This document shows positions 21,967 through 34,987 of a stretch of DNA of 64,000 nt, one piece after another. The DNA comes from Linyphia triangularis. Its lineage: Eukaryota; Arthropoda; Arachnida; Araneae; Linyphiidae. The translations under genes and the position numbers were made by a program. Each line of letters starts with the position of its first letter. The first letter of the stretch is position 1. The notes below the pieces were generated by a model. It was given only the letters and a program-made list of their open reading frames with translations, was not told the DNA's origin and did not search any database. The stretch lies in contig OZ021727.1 in NCBI GenBank assembly GCA_963978545.1, positions 54,262,487-54,326,486 of the forward strand. Direction: 5' to 3'.

Positions 21967-24900
21967 AATCAAAGACTTTTATGATTTTTTCCTTTCATAA
22001 ATGAAGTTTCAATTTAAGAAAAAGAGATAATTTAGTTTACTTGTGTAAATTTGTGAGGAAGTTTTGTAAATGCACAAACATTGTGATGATATTTAAAAAA
22101 AAAATAATTACAAAAACTTAATACTTTTAAACAAGTATTCTCGTATTCCAATGATTCTTTATTTCCCGTCTTACAATTCCAAATATTTATAATGACTTTT
22201 TTTAAGTTTTATAAGCCAAACTCAAGAGAATTCAGTCAATTAAGAATGTTTTCTTAAGAACTTGATACCGACAGTATTTCTACATCAATTTCCTCAGTGC
22301 GGAACAAAATTATTTTCTCAAAGCATTTTGATTATTTCTCTCTTCTTAATGAAGGAGTTTCTTAAGGGCATAATAACTAAAAACAATCATAAATAAAATT
22401 GTAGAGGAGGGTATTATGAAAAACATAGGCCTTTTAATAAATGACTGTAACAACTGAATGTTTTGCATCAAAATTCTCTCTGTTTAAACTCAATTAGGCT
22501 TTCACATAAAACAATTTCAATATTTTAGCTATTAATTAAAATAATTTTTAATCCTTCCTATTTTATTCTAAGGTAATTTATCAAAAATATTTTAAAAATA
22601 CTAAAATTATAACAGAGGCTACCGAAAAACTTATACCAAGATAGATTCCAAGGAATATTATCAGTTTGTGTGTTGCAACAATTGGAACAATCGAAACTAC
22701 AAAAACAATATGTAGCTAAATATATAGTCTTACAATGGCTTGGGTAATTTAGAAACCCCATGAAACACATTTAATTCTGAATTGAATTTTCTACAATTCA
22801 AGTATTAGTGATACATACACTTATAAAGAAAACCTCCTTGATATTGAATTACTTTAAATAGGGTTGGATGACTTAGACGTTTGTTAAACATTCTTGCAAT
22901 TGACCTGTCGAGATTTTCATTTAACCACTTAAGTTGTGGTAGGTGACAGCAAAACTTATTTAAAAAAAGACATGGGGCATACATAGTATCCCATAAATGG
23001 CTTACCCCTTTTCAACTTTTATGCATGAATAATTGAAATACGATTAGTGATGGAAATGTACCATTTGCAGCTTTAGTACTAGAAAAGTAGAAGTTTTGAA
23101 AATACAGAGGTTTTCCAATTATGTTTTATATCATATCGTGTTTTAGTTGTTTAAATTCAATTTTGGTCAGTTATTATTGCCCCCTCTATATGTCTGTAAT
23201 AATCTTCTTTACTCAATAATAATGCCTATCATCAATATAAAAATTATAAGTTATAAACAGCTACGATTTTGATTTTCATCGCATTTTATTCTCATTGAGC
23301 GATTCATATGAGCGATTTGCAAATTTAGTTTAAAATGAGAAATCGTTCAATAAAAAAGATTCTACTTGTTGTAATTTTAATATATACATAATAAAGTTTA
23401 CATCATATTATTTACTTTTACTTCACTTTAAGAATTGAGGTTATCAATATATAATTTATGTCATTAATAATTTATGCATTTATCAAATATTAATATCGGA
23501 TAATAATGCTTTTCATAAATATGTGTAAAATGTTAGTCCTAAGTTGTGGAGCGTAATGCATGCAATTTTACAATCAAACCAATAATGATACACTAATTGT
23601 GAGTAATTATTTTGTTATGGCATTTAATATAATGCATTTTCATTTAAAAAAGGTATATTTTCGTATTTTACAATAGTTTTTTTTATTTAAAATTAAGATT
23701 TTTGTTAAACATTTAACTAAATTGAGTTTAATAACGCATTTTGTTCAGATTTTAAAGCCCCCTCATGCCTTAAAAAAGTTTACAAGCAAAGTAGGAAAAT
23801 AACATACTGTAAATAAACTAGGCAGATTAAATTGTCAGTGAAGATGGAGAATAATTGAAATATGTCCTCATTTAAGCCACGAAAAAGGACGAAAAAGTGA
23901 GATCGTAAATTCCAACAAAGCTTCTTCAAGACAATTTTCTAGATTGCGTAGTTCAGTTACTTTTGTGGAATGTTTAGTTAAATATTTTTGGCCATTAAAA
24001 TTCATTATGTTTTTGTGAAACTTGTCATTTTTATTCGCATGTGGTTGGATTTAATTGCAGTTGTAAAGTTCTTCCAGTCGTCGTTCAACTTCAAGAATAC
24101 TTTAAGCTTTGAGAAAGAATAGTATGGCATTACCCTGATTTATATCAACTACTGTTAATTTAAAGCACGTGGTAACTAAAAGTAGATAATAAAATAGAAT
24201 AAAGTGAATTCTTGGGATTATTTTCACTATTTTATGCTTTTGAGTTATTTATATATCTTTAGATAATAAACTTTTACTTCGTCTTATTTAAATTCGTTTA
24301 AATTAATACGTAAGGTTGATGATAAAATGTCATGTGACTATTTCAAACATCTATTTCTGTTATTTCTAACGTCTTAAATTAAAAATGTATTGTTCTAAAT
24401 GGATTTACGTATTTTTGTTATATTTCATTTATAAGAAATCAATAGTAAAGATAGAAAATGTTATGTATGCAATTTTAAAGTTATGTAAAAACATGTTTGA
24501 CAGTTAAAATGTTAATCAATATATGTACCACATCTGAATGTTCGAATCAAAACTTCAATAAATTTATGTCTGCATTTAAAATAAGTTTGTTATTAAGTAT
24601 AGATATTTTCGTTAGCATTTCAACTATCAAATATTTAATGAATAAACATTTTACATATTTTTATTGTTAGTTAAGTGACAGAAAATAAATGTTTATTTGT
24701 AATTAGTTCGAAAGTTTATTCAGATACATGGCACTTTTAATTTATAGATAACGTAATATGAATATCCTCAACGAATTCACTGAAATCTTTTTTAATTTGT
24801 TTAATGAGCCAACTGTAACACTGAAGACTTGTTTCATCACAAATTAAATTCAATTTTTCTCGAAAACATCTTAAGGAAATATATCCAACCTCTCCATTCC

Positions 24901-25019
24901 TAAATAAAAGCTCATTTTAAAATTTCTTAAAATCATTAATTTATCCCATCTCCAAATTCACATCCACTCAAATAATCAAACTTCACCAATTCACTCGTAA
25001 CGCATGATTCACAGCATGA
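19997..25019. other. AT-rich intergenic or intronic stretch
   Basis: I see no gene here on either strand. A poly(T) run of 37 lies at 21928-21964, and a short direct repeat 'ATACTATAAGAGT' occurs twice near 21280-21313. The stretch may be intron of the minus-strand Dscam gene, but nothing in it proves that. Confidence 0.5.
21928..21964. repeat. Poly(T) run, 37 bp
   Basis: An uninterrupted T homopolymer. On the minus strand it is poly(A), but no retrotransposon body is visible next to it. Confidence 0.9.
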
Positions 25020-25420
25020 AATTCCTGGAGTGAAACTAACTTTCATTTACTCTTCTTCGAAAACTTCACTTGCCTTTATCCCTCTCATTTAATAATATCG
25101 CTTCTAACGCTTCACTTCTCATTAAAAAGAAATAACACCATGAGTGCCTATGAAAATTTAAATTCAAGAATAACCATTCGCTAAGACCCCCCGACTTTGG
25201 GCTAATGGATGGGGGAGCAACTAAGAGACCCCAAATAGCTTCATTAATGTCACTGAAGAAAGAGAGACGCATTATGAGGGGTTTAAGGCTCAGGGGCTGT
25301 ATTTGTATTAAGGTCGGCACGCTTTCATCTTAATAGGTGATTTGTACGGATTAGGTTTCATGGGGTTAAGATGTAACGGTGGAGGTATTTGTCAAGTCTG
25401 GAATTTTGCTTTGTTCCTCA
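25020..25420. other. Island of more balanced base composition, no gene recognised
   Basis: This stretch is less AT-rich than its surroundings, with blocks such as 'AAGACCCCCCGACTTTGGGC'. The minus strand has an 84-codon open frame (25066-25320) without recognisable motif and without convincing splice context. It could be a conserved non-coding element, but no comparison is possible here. Confidence 0.3.
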
Positions 25421-28148
25421 TGAAAGATGTGTGCCACAAAAGCATTTTTTAAAATGAACTTTTTAATTTAAAATGTAACGGTGACAGTGATCTTTTTTTT
25501 ATATTTTAAGTTACTTTTCGGTTTATAACGAGTTTTGAAGGTATAGTTTATTTATTTTAAGCAAACTTTTGTGTGCTGCTTAGTTTTAATGGGGTTAAGA
25601 AATAATAGTTGGGTGACCCATTACAGGATTAGAATTTAACCTTTTTTAATTGTAGCAACAATATTCACTTAATTAAAGGGTTTATAGACGCACATGTGTA
25701 CGAAGTTAGTCAACTAAATTTAATGCTATATGGTTATGAAATTTTAAATATTGTATAAAAAGATTTCTGCACAAATTTTCAAAAATTGCAATAAATCATT
25801 GAAATATGGTCTGTACTATTGAAATGATTGGAAATCTTACCAGGGAAAACTGCTTAAAATTTTTATTTCAAAAAGGAAAAACCAGAGAATTCCTTGTCCC
25901 AGGATAGGATCACAATAGGTGACTGTAACAATCTGAGTCATTCTGGGTAAAAATTTATTGAAACTCTAGTCATAATCTCTGGCCTAATATCTGAAAATGC
26001 CTTTGAAATACATGATATTTTCACAGCTCCTTGGGGAATAGAGGACATGAACACTCATAATATAAATTCAATTTTTTATTCAAAAAGTTCCAGTTCCAGA
26101 TCTACTCAACAACCCCAACCTAAACTATTTGCATTTCATCAATCTGATTTGAAAATATGAGTAATGCTAAATTTTTCCAAATGTTAAAAACTTAGAAAAA
26201 TCGATTATAAATTACATGTGTAGAGAACTAATAGGATGTATTGAAGAAATCGAAAACACGAAAAGAAAAAGAGATATAACTCCATTAATAGAAATCATTG
26301 TAAAATTGTTTTGGTATTTTAACGTAAGAAGTTAAAGAACATAATTCTCATGAAAAAAATCTTCTAAATTGCAAAACATCGAAAGTATTTATTCAACTTA
26401 CGTACTCTTACATCCTAAAGCAGAGTGATGGATGCAAAGGATATTTTTTATCAATAAATACTATTTAATCATTTTAAATTATGAGAAATAGTAAGAGCGA
26501 TTCCACCACTAAAATTTACTCAGAAATACATTTTTTTTTTTTTTTTTTTTAAATTTTTTTTTTTTATTATAAATATATATTATTACTTTCAATTTTTATT
26601 TCTTCAAAGCTCAATAATCTGCTCTCAGAATTAGGTGTCATGCTTTGGAAGCGCAAACAAGGAGAATTTGCAAGAAGCATTTCCCACAGTTTGTAAACTT
26701 CTTCTTTACTTTTAGAAATTTTTTACACTCTATAACCAATACTATTCACATTCTAGTGTTGTCCTAACTACAGTCCCCTTTTAAATTTATTATGATGCTT
26801 TTTTTTTTTTTAATTGGAACTATAAATGTTTACTAAGAATTAAACTATGAAAGTATTGCATTTGAAAACGAATTTCAATATGTAAAATACAGTAACTTAT
26901 GGTAAATACTTAATAACTTTTCAGTCAAGTTAAACAATTGCAACTAACAGATCATAAGTATCTTTATTAATTTTGCCGAAAATGGAGAAAAGCTTTATGC
27001 AGGAGTACTAATCCCATTGATTATATTCTTATTTAAATCTTCATGATTTTAACTTTATATGCGACTTATACGGTTTAGGTTTCATAACTTTGAAAATATC
27101 CTTAATATTTTTTAAGTTACAATCAATTATAGGTAGGTACTACCGCTGTTAGATACTAAGCTTCTAAAACTTTAAACCTGTTTTCTGACGAACTGTATTT
27201 TGACTATGTCACGCTTTATTCAAACAATGACAATTAAACAAAAAAATGTTCAATTATCATAGTAATCTACATAATATGTTAAATGTTTTGAAACTCAATT
27301 TTATAATATTGATTGAGAAATTGATTTTTTAGTGATTTTTAAAACTTAGAATTCATTGAAAATATTGATTTTTTTTTCATGTTTTTACACAATGTCAATT
27401 GTAAAAAACCATTCTATATTAGAAACTTAATTGAGTTTCAAAAACACTAAGAATAATATTTCGAATGATTTCCAAGGGAATTGCATTTCTAAGTAAATTA
27501 GTATTTGATGTATCATTGTTTGAAAAGGGTACTAATTACCTAATTAAAGCTTAATTAACAAATTAACAATTTCCGAAATATGATTTTTTTTCTATGAAAT
27601 GATTTTAATCATATACTATGTAACTACTGTAAAAAATAATTGTATTTTTCAAATAAAAATTTAAAAAAAAATGTTCTAGGGTATACGTACACCTTAAGAC
27701 ATTGCAGTCAAATTTAAAAATGTTATTCTATGAAACAATGTTTTCCTAGTTTGTTAATAATAATAATTAATATTTTGAGAATCTTTTTCTAAATTGGTTT
27801 ACGGGTAGGTTAATGGGTACGCTTAGAGTCAAATCGTGGACTTCTATAACTTATGTTATTTATAGAAATTGAAAAAGCAGATATCGATCAGTAAAAGTTG
27901 CAATTTGCACAAAAATAAATTTGAAAGGAATAAGGGCCATGGGAAAGTGCCAAGGCTATGTTAAATTAACAGTTTAATATTTATTTTGATCCAGTGAAAT
28001 TTTTGTAAATTTTGAGTTAACATATTATATTCTAAGCCAGTGGTTTGCCACTTGTCTATTTGTTAGAAATAATAATTTCAAAATAATAATTTTCAAGGAA
28101 CAGTAAATATTCCACCAAAAAAGTACACAATATAAAATAATGTTAAGC

Positions 28149-28191
<43 letters not shown>

Positions 28192-30949
28192 ATATATTTG
28201 TGAAAATAATACGATTAATATTTCCAGTATATATTTTGCTTTGTCATACATAAGTCGGTATAAAAAATATTCAATTTATATATAGAATACAATATGCACT
28301 CAGATAACACTGGTATCTTGACAATAGAGCCGAATTGTTTTGATCCCAAAACAATATCGGTATTAATACAAGCATTTGAAAACTTTTGATTGGCATCAGT
28401 TGTAATAGAAAATCCTTGTGTAAATGCTCTTTAATTCCTACACTTAAAAAAAATATGGAACTTGATCAACTTACCAAAAATAATAAAGGATTTTTTAAAT
28501 ATTTGTATTTATATTTTAAAGAATACACACGTAACCATAATAAAGTTTTAGATCTTAATTATATTTATTAAGTCTGGATCTGTTTCAATTAAGAATTAAG
28601 CTACTTGGTGATTAGTAAGGCTTTCATTTTAAAATCATATACATTTTTTAAATATGTGTTGCAAAATGTATGTTGCATTTTAAAAACGTATCCCCCAAAA
28701 TTGTACAGAGATGCTATGCATTGTACATAGCATCTAGTACAAAATGGTGATGTAACGTGTGTAATAAGCTGCGAGGCTAGACAAGATAAGTAATTATAAT
28801 TTTTAATTTTAAAAGAATGTACGATAAATACTTAAGTGAATGATTTGAACTGTCAGTATAAAATGTTTTTATTTCAAATTGAATGTTTGATTTAGATGCA
28901 TTGTACCACTTGTTTTTTGTGTGTAGTAAAATAAAATTGAACTAAAATACCGCAACATAAATATGAATAAAAATATAGTAAATATTACTGAATATTCCAG
29001 CTTCATTTAACAATCTATACGAATATTCAATATTAAACCATAATCATCTATAGAAAAGTTAACTGTAATATCAACTTATTGATCTTACATGTAGAATACA
29101 GGTATGGATATCAAATATGCCACTTCCATAACGATTAATTAAGTAAATATAGCTTTTATATCCTTGATAAAGAACTCAAAATATGTTTTATGTAGTGGAA
29201 TATGATCAGTGAGAGAAAATACCACTCAACTACATTGTACCGATTACCTAGTATCGACCAACTATCAAGTACCGACCGATAACCTTGTAGCCTATAAAGT
29301 AAAAGCCTACATTTAATTTTATAACAGGCATTAATTATTTTGTAGTATCTACAACTAAATATTTAGAAACACAATGACCTTTTTGTAAAATCAAATAAAT
29401 ACATATTACAAAAAATGTAATCATATAAAATTAACACATTGTAATTATTCTTTTAAAATAATTAAATGTTAATAGAACTTTCAGACAACACTTTGGAAAG
29501 TAAGATTTTACATAGCTTTATTGAATATATCCTTGTTAATCCCATATGCGTCAGAGGGCAATATAATACTAATATAACATATTGTTTGATGTTACATACC
29601 TTTCATTTTAAATGATTCTTTTACATCGAATTTTTTTCGATTAAGTTGCTTTGATAAAAACTCCTGTATACTTAAAGTTTATAATTTTCAGAATGATTTT
29701 TATCGTAAATTATTCGATTATAGAGTCTCCGCAATTTTTTCAACACCCCTCTTGCTTTTGACCACTTTAGGAGTTTGATTTTAAGTATTGATGAATCGGC
29801 TACGTTAAAAGAAAAGATTTTATTTTGAGAAGAAGACTTGCTTTCGTTTTTGCTGTCAATTCAGGTATGAAAGAAAATAAATTGGATTTTAAACCCTCAA
29901 ATTTTTTATATGAGTGTAAACGACCGTTTTTTTCTCTTTGATATTCTTCTGTTATCGCCTTTGATGATGATGGATTCGTTCATCAATAAAAAACTACGAT
30001 ATCAGAAAAAATGGCTGAGTAAATGAAATAGAGGCACTTAAGAAAGTGGGCTGTCACAGGAGTTTGTTGATGCAACGTATATGGGGATAATATTACAGAT
30101 AACTGCATTACTATCGGCGTAAAAACTGTTAAAGTAAACTGTTACTCAAAGAATATATTTATAGTTTGATTAAAACAAAAGTAACAGTGAATATCTTAAC
30201 ATTAAGCTAAGAATCTTAAGTATTCATTTGTGAAAAAATTTATGTTAACTATTTGTTTAGAAATGTAAAACTTGATTATAAAATTGGAAAAAATAAATAA
30301 AAAAAGAAGAAAGAAAGAATAATTGCCATAAGAATTGAAATACATGTTTCAGCAACTTTTTAATAAAAATAAATTCAAATAGTTATATCCAATTATTAAA
30401 ACGAACTTTTTGTATTTTATATTTTATCATTCGCTTATATTATAATTTACATAAGACTTTTAAATGTTTCAAATATTTTCCAAAATTATTCAAATGGAGT
30501 TGCCTATTAAAGAAATAAATATATTTGTTACTTCACCATCCAAATTTAAAATATTTAAGGATACAGTACATAAGTAAATACCACGAAATCAACGTCTGTT
30601 TATATTTAATTTAAAAAAAGAGTTTATTTATTTTATATATTAAATACTGTATCTTTTTCTTAAAAAAAACAAAAAAAACAAAAAAAAAAAAAACCGATTG
30701 ATTTTTATTTTTGTTAGATCTAGAAATTAACATTATCTAGAAATCACTTGATGAAACAACAACATAGAGGGTTTAAAATTTATTGTTTAAAGAGCCGAAT
30801 TTATGTTTATTTAACGACTTTAAATCAAAAATACATATTCTTTTAAAAATTCAAAACAGCCAACTCTTTAAATTACTCATACGCACAGCACAAATAACAT
30901 CCTATAATACTTTAAAACACATCCTTTGAAGAGTAAAGCTTTAATCAAG
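25421..30949. other. AT-rich intergenic or intronic stretch
   Basis: No gene is seen. It contains poly(T) runs (26531-26550 region and 40 bp at 28151-28190) but no inverted or tandem repeat that I could support. Confidence 0.5.
28151..28190. repeat. Poly(T) run, 40 bp
   Basis: An uninterrupted T homopolymer in AT-rich sequence. Confidence 0.9.
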
Positions 30950-31210
30950 ATTAAACTACTGCACATTCTCATCCTTAAAAGATAAATCAAATGCACTCCA
31001 TGTCTGCGCGTAAAGCCGAAGTGCACTTTGTAATTTAAACTGCAACGCTTTGTTGGAGCTTGTGCCGATCGGAATTCTAATAATGTAAAGCGACGTGATA
31101 GAGACCTTCAATTTAAATGAATCTCTCATGATAGAACCAAAGCACGTATTTGTAATCAATCTTGACGTCACTTCAGCGAGAGGACCAGTTATTATCAATT
31201 AATATCACCA
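30950..31210. other. Island of more balanced base composition, no gene recognised
   Basis: Within very AT-rich DNA this ~260-bp block has near-even composition and an 80-codon minus-strand open frame (30956-31198). No domain is recognisable in it, and I saw no Ig-type Cys-Trp-Cys pattern that would make it a Dscam exon. A conserved regulatory element is one possibility. Confidence 0.3.
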
Positions 31211-33059
31211 TCGATAGTTCAGATATCTGTGTTTAAGGATTTCAGAAGCTTCATATTACAGTATCACTGCTGGGTATTAGAAGATATATATGAATTGTAT
31301 TAGTTTGAGAAATTGCCATTGAGGCAAATTCGTAATTAACTTATATAAATAAGTTCTTGTTCTGCTAGTGCGTTTCTATCCGAGGTTTTACTTTTTCGTC
31401 ACACAATTTTTAAGATAATAACAAAAGTCTGAGTATACGTATGTATTTTTTGTGTGTGATCTGTTCTTGATTTTACGCCAACGTCTAAGTTTTTTATGCA
31501 TCATATGGATTTTATAAACAATGCCTGTATTTAAATACTAGGATAGGTTTTACAAACAATGCTTTTACCTAAATCCTAGGATGTTAAGAGTGGCTTTTTT
31601 AAGACAGAGTAGAAGATTACGTACCTTTCGTATTAAAGTGCCCTTGAGAAGTATTAAGGTAATTTGTATTTCCCTGGCAGGGGGTTGAGTGTGTTCCCTG
31701 TTAAATTGGCATATTTTGATGTAGCTTTTCTCAGAACCAACTACACATACATGCATGAATTGTTTTCTATACACATGAACATATGAACTCTTGTTATTAT
31801 ACTGAAATGAACATTTAAGGAAATTAGCTTCAGACATTTTTTTTTATAACTGTTTCTCTTTTAGTCACTTCAAATTTTTCAAAAATTGTTATTTAATAAA
31901 AATATGTATACGAGCTATTTTAAAAAGCTCATTTTAGTATTATACTTAGGCACATATGAAACTTGTAAAAATAATTTTTCATTGAAATGCATGGAAGTTT
32001 CTGAAAAGGTACATCAAAAACATAAAAAAATTAAAAAAAATAAATTATAAGCGGATTTAAAATAAAGAAAAGATAGTTCCCGTTACAATAATTCAGTTAC
32101 AAAAAATAATTTTTTTCTCCACTTCTAATTAGGTTACAGAAAAAACTGGTAAATGACTGAAAAGGGAATGAATTGGGGATTCAAAATATGTAAAAATCTC
32201 AAGATTGGTAATTAAATTGTCGGTACCAATTCCCCTTAAGTGTATTTGTTGTGACATCATTCAGTCCGTGCCTTATAACCTCTATTCTATTCATTCAGCG
32301 TGATAAATGGTTAGCTAAGTTAACCACCTTGCCAATCATAGACAAACATATTTTTCAACTACTTCATTACAAATTAAAGACATTTTTAAAAGAATTTTTA
32401 GTACAAATTGTCAAAGAATTCAATAAGTTAAATCAACAAAGATATTACGGATAATTTTTAATACAGTTCTCTGTATCACATTTCTGAAACTAAAGTAAGA
32501 AACGGATTTATTTAAGTACATTGCAATCTAAAAAATATATTATTGAATATAGTATGGGATACGAAAAAGAAATAGTCTATATAAAATTTCTAAGCCATAA
32601 AGTGATACAGATCCCACAAATAACCCAATTTCCGGCAAAAAGGTTTTCTTCGAAACAATTTCAGCACTTCCTTCTTCCCCCACCACCTAAGAACTCGTCT
32701 CAGCGTTTCCAAATATCCACAAATCTTCTCAATAATTCACTGGATAAAAGTGATAAAATAAGACGTTATGTCGAAAAATTGCGTCCACTTACGAATATTT
32801 TGGTATGGGGTATCCTTGGGCAGCACAGGGGAGTTCCACACTATGGCCCACTTCGGTTTCTATTTTTGGTTGGCTGTGAGTGATTCTCGGTGATACGCTG
32901 CTACGAGCATCTGGGAAAATATTGGAAAAAGCAGTGTGAGTTTTCAACTTTTAAGAGTATGATACATGGAAAAGAGACAAGGGTGATGGTTAAAACATAA
33001 AGCTGGTTTTTTTTCAGCATAGTATTTAAAGTGATACATTTGGTAGTGGAGGGCTATGA

Positions 33060-33063
<4 letters not shown>

Positions 33064-33096
<33 letters not shown>
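33064..33096. repeat. Poly(T) run, 33 bp
   Basis: An uninterrupted T homopolymer; a second shorter T-run follows near 33121-33133. Confidence 0.9.
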
Positions 33097-33099
<3 letters not shown>

Positions 33100-34521
33100 A
33101 GAGGTTAGAAATTTATTTCATTTTTTTTTTTTTCGGTTGAATTCCTAGAAATCCTTTGATGAGTGTTAAAAGTAGTTATGCTGGAATTAGATAATATTAT
33201 TGAAATAAAAATAAATAGGTTAAATAGTTTTGCTTTGCAAGTGTATTTGGAGATGATGCTTATTTTTATGGTTATTAAAATTTAAATGTACAAATAAAGA
33301 AAACTTTAATTAGCATCTCACAGTTTTAATAATGTTGTTTTAAGTTTGTGAATAAATTTTATTTGGAAGGTTTTTTAATAACGAAAAGTACTAATAAGGG
33401 AATAGTAAATTTAGTTAAATGATTATAGAATATATATATTTCTTAAAACATTTGCATAAAATGAAATGAAAATAAATATAATGTATATTTATGTTTCATA
33501 AAATAAGTTATTTTTCTTAAATATATGATTCTTGCTAATATATTTCTACACTTTTTAAAGTAGTAACTGTCACATAAAAACATGTTATTTTGTATACGAA
33601 AATAACTTAATGATGTTATACTTACATGCAATGCTCTAATTCAAAGTTCATTAAAAAGTGGTAAGAAACAAAAAGTATAAAATAATAACTATGATTAAAA
33701 TAAATTGTAATAAGTATTCTTGAAAGGGCAAAGAATAAATGCTGAAGCTTAATTTCTGATTTTTTAAATACAAATGTCTTCCAAAATAAAAAGTTCTGTA
33801 GATGACAAAGAGCCCTTGAAACTGTTTTTGTATCGAACATTGTCACCGTAGTCTTACTTAAGGATTCTAAGTGGACTTTTAGGTTTTTACTTTTTGTTTG
33901 AAGATTACAGTAGATTAAATAAAAATTCAGTAAATTTAATTAGTACAGAAACACCCATATATAGTGACACAATAAACATGCTAGATCTTTAAATTTACGA
34001 ACAAAATAATTTTTCAATAAATTAACGATACAAAAACATTTTACATAATGTATTCCCATTTTGCTTAATAATAATAATATAATTTTTTTTTCAAATTAAT
34101 ATTACAATAATTACTCAATAATTTTTTTTTCAGAAAATACAAATATTCTAAATGAATATTTTTCCATTTTGTCTTGATCGACGTTCAGAATAAAGGTGTA
34201 TACATATAAATAACACTCTAGATAAATCAAAATGTTAACTAAAGTTCCTTTTGATAAAAACTTCTTTATACTTATGTTGATAATAATATTTTATCAGTTT
34301 ACACTTCATGGTTCGTACAGTTTTGTCACTTCCCGATCTATTCAGTATTTTATTACGACTATTACGTTTGTTGGCCAACAAATTGTTGGTTGTTATTACT
34401 TATTACTAACAATTACTTATAATTCACAATATGAAAGAGAGATTTTAGGAGCTGTCATTTCTTTTGCGTTGTTCCAATAATCGTATTAAGGAACTCTTCA
34501 CATAAATTATTTTTAAAAAAA

Positions 34522-34523
<2 letters not shown>

Positions 34524-34553
<30 letters not shown>
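34524..34553. repeat. Poly(T) run, 30 bp
   Basis: An uninterrupted T homopolymer after a short A-run. Confidence 0.9.
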
Positions 34554-34556
<3 letters not shown>

Positions 34557-34915
34557 ATTTGCATATTGCATTTCGGAAATTGTTTGAAATGTCTATAACT
34601 ATTATGCGTTCAACAAAAACATTTCTTGTTGAATGTGTTTTAGATTAATTCTGATTTCAATAAATGCTTGACTGCATACACTTACTTACATTAAAAATAA
34701 AATAACATAAATATCATATATACCATGAATTAAAAAAAAGATTCTCCATATACTATAAAAAAAAGCTTTTTCATGAAAAAAAAATCATAAAAAGAATTAT
34801 ACAAAAATATTTTTTATAAAAACTCGACTTCTTTATTGATATAAATGCTAAGTTTTATTTTTTATTGTTTAAAGGTATTATCAATTCTAATCCAAAACTC
34901 ATTATTCTACATATC

Positions 34916-34987
34916 GCATCCATACCATGTATAAAAGGACAAAAATAACCTTAAGACATTTTGCCCTTTTATACATTGTATAGAAGC
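34916..34987. other. Stem-loop with pre-miRNA-like geometry
   Basis: The arms 34922-34944 (ATACCATGTATAAAAGGACA...) and 34959-34981 pair at 21 of 23 positions around a 14-nt loop. Outward pairing continues with mismatches to about 34916 and 34987, giving a ~72-nt hairpin. Size and imperfect pairing would suit a microRNA precursor, but a tiny foldback repeat explains it equally well. Strand is undecided. Confidence 0.35.

Noticed and set aside
30956..31198. Possible further Dscam exon on the minus strand
   Set aside because: No Ig Cys/Trp pattern or fibronectin motif, and no splice sites in the required phase were evident.
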